Assembly (NCBI RefSeq): GCF_000517545.1
Contig: NZ_BAIV01000005.1
Location: 62,001 to 126,000 of the forward strand
Length of the DNA stretch: 64,000 bases
Direction: 5' to 3'
From: Bacteroides reticulotermitis JCM 10512
GTDB taxonomy: Bacteria > Bacteroidota > Bacteroidia > Bacteroidales > Bacteroidaceae
This document shows positions 57,146 through 64,000 of this stretch, one piece after another. A program made the translations under genes and the position numbers. The notes under the pieces are model-generated. The model did not search any database, was not told the origin of the DNA, and saw only the letters and a list, made by a program, of their open reading frames with translations. Position 1 is the stretch's first letter. The number at the start of each line of letters is the position of its first letter.

Positions 57146-59473
57146 TTATCTTATGGTTAGATCAACAAATATGGGTAAGTGATCAGAACCATAAACACCA
57201 TTCACAACTCCTTTATTCATTACAGAAACCTTCTTGCCGGCTTTCTTATACTGGTAAATAAAGTCGATACAGACCTTCGGCTCATTTGCCGGAATAGTAG
57301 GTTGTGTACTGGCACTCAAGTAATCAAACGAACGCAAAATCGTTTTTTGTGTCAAATCCCCCGCACTCGAATTCATGTCTCCCGCCAAGAATACCGACTT
57401 CTTTCGGTTCAATGCTTTCAGTGCATTTTCAATTACCGGAATACTTTCGCATCTTTCTTTTTCCGACAAAGAAAGATGCGTACAGCAAACGATGTATTCT
57501 TCAAACTCTGCCAGTAATGCTACACGTGCTTCTTTTCCTTCTGAATTCGGTAAACGCACTGTATATTGTTGCTGTGGTTTTTCTTTAGAAAGAAGTCCTA
57601 TTCCGTATTTTCCTCCCATAAAATCAATACTTGCTGCATAGAGCGAATGACGGTTAGTGAGTTTCGCCAATTCTGCAAGTACATTCACACCTCCACTACG
57701 TTTGGTTACACTGTCCAACTCCTGTACAGCCACCACATCGGGAGCATACTCATTGATCACTTTGGCTATCCGTGCATAATCCTTTTTTTCATCTATCCCC
57801 ACTCCATTACGCACGTTATAACTCATGATCCGTACAGCGCTTTCCGGCTTATGTCCCTTGCAATAATTGATTCCTATTGCTTCATAGTGCTTTTCGATAT
57901 GCAATAATCGTTGATAAAAATCCATGAAATTTTTATTTTGCGATTGAGACCAACCTACCTCTGCCAAAGCGGCGACACGTGGATAAAGAAAATAATCACT
58001 CTTTTCCTGTGAATCCATATATTCGCTCCAGAGATTTGCTTGCACGCCAATTATACGCTTTTGCTCATCACTGTTTAATTCTTTAGGTAACGGATTAAAG
58101 CTATAGGCTTTTTCCAATGGAGTATATCCGGTGTTACTAAGAGGTTCTGTTTTAGGATCGAGTTGGTAGTGGTTGAAATAGAAGTGGCTATTGGGACTTA
58201 GAATGACATCGCGACCTTCTTTGGCTGCACGTACTCCTCCCTTAATTCCCCGCCATGACATCACTGTAGCGCTTTGGGACAAATTTCCTTCCAATATCTC
58301 ATCCCACCCGATGATTGATTTCCCTTTGGTGTTCAGAAATTTTTCCATACGGTTGATGAAGTAAGACTGCAGATGAGCCTCATCTGGCAAATTGCTCTCC
58401 TGTATACGCTTTTGACAAGCGGCACACCGTTCCCAACGAGTTTTAGGAACTTCATCACCTCCAATATGAATGTATCTTGACGGGAATAAAGCCACCACTT
58501 CATCCAATATGTCTTCTAAAAATCTAAATGTTTCTTCTTTGGTACAATACACATCTTTAAACACTCCCCAGCGACCTTCTACTTCAAAAGGTCCACCTGT
58601 ACATGAATATTCAGGATAAGCAGCCAAAGCAGCCACACAATGCCCTGGCATTTCTATTTCGGGAATAATTGTCACGAAGCGCTTTTGTGCGTACGCTATC
58701 ACATCTTTGATTTCTTCTTGGGTATAAAAACCACCATAGCGGTTCACATTCCACTGATACGGTCTTTTGCTGGCATGTCCGATAATTGTTTTATCACGAA
58801 ATCCGCCAACCTCTGTTAGTTTCGGATATTTTTTTATCTCAATTCGCCACCCCTGGTCGTCTGTTAGATGCCAATGCAGAACATTTAATTTATGAAAAGC
58901 CATCAAGTCGATGCTACGTTTTATTTCCTCAACCGATTTGAAATGGCGCGATACGTCCAGCATAAGCCCCCGATAAGAAAATGTCGGAGAGTCTTCAATG
59001 TCAGCACATGGAATACTCCATTTTACTTTCGTATTGTCTTCTGCATTACTTTCGATCTCCGCCGGTAATAATTGTCTTAATGTCTGAAAACCATAAAATA
59101 TACCCGTCGCTGTTTTCCCCTCCAATACTATTTTAGATGGGCGAACAGTCAATTTGTACGATTCGATATTTTTCAAATTCCTATTAATACGACATTCTAT
59201 CACATTTTTCGACTCGTTCGTATTTGTAATAGATATAGGTAACGAATACCCCGCTGCTGTAGAAAAAAGTTCTGTGAATATCTCTGTGGCATTTTGCATC
59301 TCTTCATTTGCGCCCTCTCGCAGAAGAATTCTTGTTTGCCTATCCACAATAAATTCGCTCTTCTTTTGCTCACACTTAGTGGGTACCGGAATAATGGTAA
59401 GTTCTCCGGCAAAAAGCCAATAAGGGGATAAAATCATCAGTATGCAAGCTGTTATCAAAATGTTTTTCACCAT
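57146..59473 (-). CDS. GH20 beta-N-acetylhexosaminidase fused to an EEP phosphoesterase-like domain
   Basis: 775 residues with a signal peptide (MVKNILITACILMILSPYWLFA). The first part is GH20: an N-terminal alpha/beta domain (residues about 25-150), then a TIM barrel from FSYRGLMLDVSRHF with HWHLTDDQGWRIEIKKYP and the catalytic Asp-Glu pair in IHIGGDEVPKTRWE. From about residue 540 the C-terminal 235 residues are a separate domain: VRIMSYNVRNGVG, VVAVQELD, FLAGDMNSS and GSDHLPIFVDL are the endonuclease/exonuclease/phosphatase motifs. The frame is continuous across the junction. Such a fusion may act on a phosphodiester or phosphorylated glycan, or the second domain may be a relic. Confidence 0.9.
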   Translation of the reverse strand: MVKNILITACILMILSPYWLFAGELTIIPVPTKCEQKKSEFIVDRQTRILLREGANEEMQNATEIFTELFSTAAGYSLPISITNTNESKNVIECRINRNLKNIESYKLTVRPSKIVLEGKTATGIFYGFQTLRQLLPAEIESNAEDNTKVKWSIPCADIEDSPTFSYRGLMLDVSRHFKSVEEIKRSIDLMAFHKLNVLHWHLTDDQGWRIEIKKYPKLTEVGGFRDKTIIGHASKRPYQWNVNRYGGFYTQEEIKDVIAYAQKRFVTIIPEIEMPGHCVAALAAYPEYSCTGGPFEVEGRWGVFKDVYCTKEETFRFLEDILDEVVALFPSRYIHIGGDEVPKTRWERCAACQKRIQESNLPDEAHLQSYFINRMEKFLNTKGKSIIGWDEILEGNLSQSATVMSWRGIKGGVRAAKEGRDVILSPNSHFYFNHYQLDPKTEPLSNTGYTPLEKAYSFNPLPKELNSDEQKRIIGVQANLWSEYMDSQEKSDYFLYPRVAALAEVGWSQSQNKNFMDFYQRLLHIEKHYEAIGINYCKGHKPESAVRIMSYNVRNGVGIDEKKDYARIAKVINEYAPDVVAVQELDSVTKRSGGVNVLAELAKLTNRHSLYAASIDFMGGKYGIGLLSKEKPQQQYTVRLPNSEGKEARVALLAEFEEYIVCCTHLSLSEKERCESIPVIENALKALNRKKSVFLAGDMNSSAGDLTQKTILRSFDYLSASTQPTIPANEPKVCIDFIYQYKKAGKKVSVMNKGVVNGVYGSDHLPIFVDLTIR

Positions 59474-59630
59474 TGTTTTTGTTATTTAGGTTCATTACTA
59501 GGTATTTATTTCCGGCTATTATTCAATCGTTTACAATTTGGTCCCTTGGCATTTCTTCACAAAAGGCAGATGAAATCGAGAAAAGACCAATCTCATCTGC
59601 CATTCAATTTACCAACCGGAATCCTGTACT

Positions 59631-60854
59631 TTATTTTATCGAGGCCGGTTGCTGAACAATCTTAACTGTCTTTGTTGTAGGCCCTACAGTGAATGACATA
59701 TTACATGTCTTTGCGTTTTTAGCTGTATTTATCGGCGCAGTAAAGTTAAAGACTATATCCTTGTCGTCCTTACTTCCTTTCCTCGTTGTATTATCCAAAG
59801 TCCATCCACTAGGGGGGTAGGTCGTCATCGTCCAATCATATTTTACAGACTTAAGAACTACCTCCACCGTTCCGCCTTCTGCCGGCATATCAAATGTTTC
59901 ACCGGAAAGGACAATGTCATCAGGAGATTTCGGACAAGCTTTTTGGGTAATCTTAAATGTTTTTGTCGTAGGGCCGGCTCTAAATGTAGTAGTGTTCGTC
60001 CTAGCATATGCTGTCGTATTCGGATCAACGGTATAAGTGAATTGGACATTTTTGTCATCTTTGGAACCGCCATGTGCGTCATCAATATGACACCATGTGC
60101 CAGTTCCCACCGACATAGTCCAGTCGTACAACGCTGACTCTACTGCCAAGATGATAGTACCGCCTTCTTCCCCAACATTATCAGATTCCATTGAAAGGAC
60201 GATGTCATTAGGAGTGGATGCACGTTTGCTCTGTGTGATTGTCAGTGAAACCGACGCATACCCTCGTGTGAATGTGAATGTCAGTTTGCGATCCAAACTT
60301 TGATAAGAAGGGTCTACTGTCCAAGTCACTTTATCTCCGCTCTGACCCTTTGTGGACGATATGCGACACCAACTGTTGGAAGAGTTGTTCACTGACCATC
60401 CTTTTGAACTGGTTATTGTAGCCTCAAGCGTTCCACCGTCAGGCCCGATTGTCAGAGCATTTTCTGATAAGGTAATGGCATCTTCTACATACTCACCTTC
60501 TGTCTGTCTAATTGTAAACGGCTTTGTGGCATTTCCTGCCACAAAGATATATTCCATTTTAAGAGGCTGCAGAGAAAGATTCTCCTCAACAGTAAATGTA
60601 ATCACATCACCATTTTTTCCCTCGGTAGCCGATGGTATAGCCCAATAACTATAACCTTTCAGAGTCCAATCTTCCGGGCTGTTGACTTTTACCTCTACAG
60701 TGCCTCCTTCTTTACTACACTCATACAACTCATGGTCAAGGGTAATGATACCCACTTCCTCAATGGCATCTTCTCCGCAAGCGGTAAGCATTACTGTAGC
60801 TGCGAAGAGTACCAACATCTTATGTTTCAATATAAATAGATTCATAGTTCTCAA
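59631..60854 (-). CDS. BACON domain lipoprotein, four repeats
   Basis: 407 residues. Signal (KMLVLFAATVMLTAC) is a lipoprotein signal. About four tandem BACON-type sandwiches follow, each with the pattern WTxxxxxxW and a later FTFxxGPTTKTFKITQ. Examples are DWTLKGYSYWAIPSATEGKNG, WSVNNSSNSWCRIS, DWTMSVGTGTWCHIDDAHGG and DWTMTTYPPSGWTLD. Repeated SKDDKDI/NVQF phrases show the last two are recent copies. It should bind glycan or mucin at the cell surface. It sits in the GH18-SusD operon, separated by 9 bases from the DUF1735 gene. Confidence 0.85.
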   Translation of the reverse strand: MRTMNLFILKHKMLVLFAATVMLTACGEDAIEEVGIITLDHELYECSKEGGTVEVKVNSPEDWTLKGYSYWAIPSATEGKNGDVITFTVEENLSLQPLKMEYIFVAGNATKPFTIRQTEGEYVEDAITLSENALTIGPDGGTLEATITSSKGWSVNNSSNSWCRISSTKGQSGDKVTWTVDPSYQSLDRKLTFTFTRGYASVSLTITQSKRASTPNDIVLSMESDNVGEEGGTIILAVESALYDWTMSVGTGTWCHIDDAHGGSKDDKNVQFTYTVDPNTTAYARTNTTTFRAGPTTKTFKITQKACPKSPDDIVLSGETFDMPAEGGTVEVVLKSVKYDWTMTTYPPSGWTLDNTTRKGSKDDKDIVFNFTAPINTAKNAKTCNMSFTVGPTTKTVKIVQQPASIK

Positions 60855-60863
60855 TTGTTTTTG

Positions 60864-62033
60864 TTATTTCCAATCTGTTTTAGTATCTTCGGATGACACA
60901 CCAGAAACCCATTGGATACTAGTGGCGTTTGTAGTTAGTGGATGGCCTTTTTCTGTAAGGTCAGCAAAGGATTTATCTGTTGCATTATAGGTAGTCTTAT
61001 TGACTCTCCAATATCCTTCAAGTCCGGCAGATGTCGGAAGTACTGATTTTATATTTGACTGAATTTGCTTCTCGGTTCTACATACAGACCATACACGTAC
61101 TTCCGTGATGAGTAGCTTGCAACTCCCCCAATATGTACTTGACTCAAACCACTTGAGAAAGTTAAACTGACCGGCATTCTCTACTGGATATTCTTTAGTG
61201 CCCGCAAATGCTCCGTTCACATAGATGGTAATGGCTGTACCATTATAGGATACGGCCAAATGTTGCCATTTATTAGACTTGAACGAAAGTTCAGGGTTAA
61301 TCCATTTGTCCGGATTTACATGAAACTGTACCAATGCGTGGGCATCATGTCCATCCTGTGCCTGCTGGGGATCTTCAAAACGCCCCGACAAGTAACCGTT
61401 ATTGAATACAAAGCGATTACGATTAGCACTGTTCTGCATTTGGAAACGGCACTCGATGGTGTATTGCGGATAGAAGGTGGTAAAATTCTCATTTGTGAGA
61501 TTTGGGCCTCCCGAGAACTGTGCAAGCTCATTAATTAACACAGGTGTAACAGCTATCACATACTTTGAAGTTACTGGAGCCACCTTCACATGGCTTTTAA
61601 CAACCTCCACTGTCAGAGGCAGTGCAAGTGGGCGATCGGCTATTTCATCAGGAATCTTATTTAAAATGATTTCTACTGGCTCAGATACATAATTTCCCGC
61701 AGTAATTTTTATATCTTGTCCTAGGTCATACAAGTCCTTGTCCATAAGCAGGTACTCGCCCGACTGTTCCTTATTATAGGTGGCAAGGGCAGTTTCGTCT
61801 ACTGCGAATCGAAGAATTACATCCTCGTTGACCTTGTCGCTCAAAGCCATAGTAAGAGAGATCTTCTTTCCATCTGCTGGAATCATAGTCACCTGCCCTG
61901 CGATGCCGGCTTCTCCGAGACTTTCCTGAAGGAAAACAGTCGTTTCGGCTACGTTGTATTCGGCATCATTACAACCTGCAACAAATGCTGTTGCAAGTAA
62001 TACACTAAAAACATGTTTTATATATCGTTTCAT
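60864..62033 (-). CDS. DUF1735 and LamG-like domain lipoprotein
   Basis: 389 residues. Signal (VFSVLLATAFVAGC) ends in a lipoprotein Cys. The N-terminal 140 residues are DUF1735, with AVDETALATYNKEQSGEYLLM and ADRPLALPLTVEVVKS. From about residue 170 there is a LamG/concanavalin-like beta-sandwich: FTFYPQYTIECRFQMQNSA, WQHLAVSYNGTAITIYVNGAFAGTKEY and LLITEVRVWSVCRTEKQIQ. This combination is a glycan-binding surface protein typical of endoglycosidase loci in Bacteroides. It follows the GH18 gene by 11 bases. Confidence 0.85.
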   Translation of the reverse strand: MKRYIKHVFSVLLATAFVAGCNDAEYNVAETTVFLQESLGEAGIAGQVTMIPADGKKISLTMALSDKVNEDVILRFAVDETALATYNKEQSGEYLLMDKDLYDLGQDIKITAGNYVSEPVEIILNKIPDEIADRPLALPLTVEVVKSHVKVAPVTSKYVIAVTPVLINELAQFSGGPNLTNENFTTFYPQYTIECRFQMQNSANRNRFVFNNGYLSGRFEDPQQAQDGHDAHALVQFHVNPDKWINPELSFKSNKWQHLAVSYNGTAITIYVNGAFAGTKEYPVENAGQFNFLKWFESSTYWGSCKLLITEVRVWSVCRTEKQIQSNIKSVLPTSAGLEGYWRVNKTTYNATDKSFADLTEKGHPLTTNATSIQWVSGVSSEDTKTDWK

Positions 62034-62044
62034 ATCTTATTTAA

Positions 62045-63184
62045 TTATTTTGCTGCTACAAAATCATCATCAGTAATAATTTTTGCTCCCGGTGCAGGAT
62101 TCTGCTGCTGAATACCCTTACGGAACCACTTATACGGAGTGCTACTTACAGCTTCATTATTGAACTTGTATCCGCCGAATCCCCCCTTGCGGAATCCGTT
62201 AGAAGGTTCCCATGATGCAAATCCCACAATAGAAGGCATCACATCTTTGCTCCATTTACGATTCTTAATATCTGTCCAAAAGAACCCTCCTTTCAAGCAA
62301 TCCATTGCCGATTCCACATTTTCGGTAACAATGAATTTATTGGTTACCTCCTCTTCGGTCATTACAGTGCTGAAGGCTTTTACACATTGTGCGAGACGTC
62401 TGTCTTTGTCTGCTGCAGTAGTACCTGCAGAAGGTGAGGGAGTACCACCTGAAACAGAATATGCTTGTGATACAAAATAATCTACATACTGAGCCAGATT
62501 CGGAGCAAGTTGGTTGACATATCCGTCTATTAGGAACAATCTTCCTGTACCGGACATTGGACCGAAGTAATGTCCCATTTCCTCAACGAACCATCCAAAA
62601 TATTTTTTATTCTGATCCAGTTTCCCGCCTGTCTCATAGTCTATATCAAAACCATCGTACCCCGATTTATAGAGGGAATCAGAAATGGCGTTTGCATATT
62701 TTGCAATCGCCGAGTGGATTGCCTCCTCATCACCGTCATCCCATCCCCAGAATGCTTCTCTTTGCTGCTCGCTACCATTAAACTCGGGTGGTGTATATCC
62801 TTGTCCTATTACATGCACGAAACCACAGATTACTACTTTAGTGCCTTTCACTTTCTGTACATATTCCAGATCAGCTTTTTTTGTCGGGGTAAGATTACGG
62901 CTATTATCCCACAATGAAATAATATCCATAGAATCTGGAATCGCAGAAAGCATAGCAGAAATATTTGCACTGCCTTCCCCCCAGCCGCTGCACCAGCCAA
63001 AAGCAACGGAATGTTCTGATGCTTTGTAATCTCTCAGAGCTTGATAATAGGCATCATCTCTATCTATCTTATCCAGCGGACAATCGTCGTACACATTTAC
63101 CTCTATGTCCGTCCACTCACTGCACCCTGAAAATACAGGAAATAACACTGCAGCTAAGCTCATTCTCAATATATTGAATTTCAT
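62045..63184 (-). CDS. GH18 family surface lipoprotein (probable endo-beta-N-acetylglucosaminidase)
   Basis: 379 residues. A lipoprotein signal (MSLAAVLFPVFSGC) is followed by SEWTDIEVNVYDD. The TIM barrel carries the GH18 motif DGFDIDYETGG near residue 173, where the final Glu is the acid and the preceding Asp assists. IDGYVNQLAPNLAQYVDYFVSQAYSVSGG fits the following barrel strands. With the SusD, DUF1735 and BACON genes beside it, the arrangement matches loci that cut N-linked glycans with endo-type GH18 enzymes. Chitinase activity is less likely in this setting. Confidence 0.88.
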   Translation of the reverse strand: MKFNILRMSLAAVLFPVFSGCSEWTDIEVNVYDDCPLDKIDRDDAYYQALRDYKASEHSVAFGWCSGWGEGSANISAMLSAIPDSMDIISLWDNSRNLTPTKKADLEYVQKVKGTKVVICGFVHVIGQGYTPPEFNGSEQQREAFWGWDDGDEEAIHSAIAKYANAISDSLYKSGYDGFDIDYETGGKLDQNKKYFGWFVEEMGHYFGPMSGTGRLFLIDGYVNQLAPNLAQYVDYFVSQAYSVSGGTPSPSAGTTAADKDRRLAQCVKAFSTVMTEEEVTNKFIVTENVESAMDCLKGGFFWTDIKNRKWSKDVMPSIVGFASWEPSNGFRKGGFGGYKFNNEAVSSTPYKWFRKGIQQQNPAPGAKIITDDDFVAAK

Positions 63185-63202
63185 AATCTTTATTTTTTAT
63201 TA

Positions 63203-64000
63203 CTATTTTTGTGCCCAGAATAAATCGGTAGCTTCATTGTCGGCTCCACCAAGAAGAGTGAGCGCCTCCTGGTAGTTCTCCGTATTGAGGTCTTTTTCTT
63301 GATACGGATATCGGACTCTGCGTGCTCCACGAACTACATTTGTAATGATGCCTCCACTAAGATTGCTTACACTCGGAGCAAGTTCCGGATAGCCTGTACG
63401 TCGAAAGTCGGCCCATGCTTCCAACCCAAGTGGATAGTTGGCAATCCATTTTTGAGTAATAATCTGCTCAAGATGTTTTTCAATAGTCGATTCGGCTGTC
63501 CATGCTATCTTGACTTGGGTTTTTCGGTCATAATTCTGTGCGGCTGCAGCCTCTTTATGGCCTGCTGGAATACTGGTTTTGTTTGCAATATAAGCATCAA
63601 CGCTAGCTACACCCCACTGTTCGAAAGATAACTTAATACCATTCTCATAGAATTTTTTTGCGTCTCCTGAAATCCATCCTTTGAGTGCAGCCTCTGCCAA
63701 AAGGAACTGCGATTCTGCAGCTACAAAGACAGGGAGTAAATCCTCATGTTTGAAAGTCAGCTTGCTTCTATTAGCATCATAACCAGGTAAGATTTCGTTG
63801 CCTCTTCGCATTCCTACATATTTTCCATATTGTGCTTGCCATGCTGCAGCTGCTGGTGTAAACCATTTGTCTGCTCGTCCATCATTGTATCCTACCATGT
63901 AGCTCACGAGGGAAGATGCCGGACGAAGCTCATTCCAAATAGAACCGGCAATATTGTACGGGTTACCCATTGACTTTGGATCGCGCAAAGCATTGTCTGA
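63203..64000 (-). CDS. SusD-like nutrient-binding lipoprotein, C-terminal part
   Basis: At least 265 residues; the start lies beyond the right edge and the frame is open to base 64000. The C-terminal SusD pattern is clear: FVAAESQFLLAEAALKGWISGDAKKFYENGIKLSFEQWGV, then EQIITQKWIANYPLGLEAWADFRRTGYPEL, and RVRYPYQEKDLNTENYQEALTLLGGAD. Its SusC partner is expected just beyond the window. It heads the visible minus-strand operon (SusD, GH18, DUF1735-LamG, BACON). Confidence 0.9.
   Translation of the reverse strand, partial: SDNALRDPKSMGNPYNIAGSIWNELRPASSLVSYMVGYNDGRADKWFTPAAAAWQAQYGKYVGMRRGNEILPGYDANRSKLTFKHEDLLPVFVAAESQFLLAEAALKGWISGDAKKFYENGIKLSFEQWGVASVDAYIANKTSIPAGHKEAAAAQNYDRKTQVKIAWTAESTIEKHLEQIITQKWIANYPLGLEAWADFRRTGYPELAPSVSNLSGGIITNVVRGARRVRYPYQEKDLNTENYQEALTLLGGADNEATDLFWAQK

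Noticed and set aside
57146..59473. GH20 and EEP as two genes
   Set aside because: The frame is open across the junction with no internal start or stop that would separate them.

Overview
The window is a Bacteroidales chromosome segment, most like Bacteroides or Parabacteroides. The signs are several -7 boxes of the TAnnTTTG type (some with TTG/TTTG about 20 bp upstream), two SusC/SusD-type glycan loci with BACON and DUF1735 proteins, surface lipoproteins starting with a Cys-Lys-Asp-Tyr-Asp-like export signal, and an invertible promoter next to a tyrosine recombinase. Nothing marks the segment as plasmid or phage.

Layout. 0-3.5 kb: end of an acyl-CoA synthetase, mannose-1-phosphate guanylyltransferase, tRNA-Leu(CAA) and a DUF6624 protein. 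3.6-4.4 kb: a gene-free stretch with a dispersed repeat and an array of short palindromes. 4.4-7.1 kb: DUF418 membrane protein and an old-yellow-enzyme oxidoreductase. 7.2-16.4 kb: a probable metal or drug efflux unit (HYC_CC_PP protein, TolC, RND pump, adaptor) beside a two-component pair. 16.5-25.9 kb: the most unusual part, an eight-gene operon built around a 1014-residue tubulin/FtsZ-like GTPase with membrane, zinc-ribbon and five secreted partners. 26.6-32.1 kb: tyrosine recombinase, a 298-bp invertible promoter segment currently in the OFF orientation, a large surface lipoprotein and an OmpA protein. 32.1-33.6 kb: second gene-free stretch carrying inverted copies of the repeat and palindrome array seen at 3.6-4.1 kb. 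33.6-36.6 kb: a second OmpA plus surface lipoprotein pair, this one collagen-like. 37.7-44.1 kb: housekeeping genes (deoxyribonucleotidase, cation efflux, methyltransferase-like, cobalamin adenosyltransferase, DUF2795, purine and uracil permeases). 44.3-52.6 kb: a SusCD locus led by a calcineurin-like phosphoesterase. 52.7-64 kb: a converging second glycan locus (SusD, GH18, DUF1735-LamG, BACON, GH20 fused to an EEP phosphoesterase domain, two sulfatases, a GH43-like beta-propeller), suited to sulfated, GlcNAc-containing host glycans.

Sequence quality. At least fourteen genes or gene parts are interrupted by what looks like loss of a single base, and one (the histidine kinase) by an in-frame stop. 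The downstream frames stay well conserved, and most losses fall in short runs of the same base. I read most of them as sequencing deletions rather than real gene decay, and I annotate each such locus as one gene spanning both frames.
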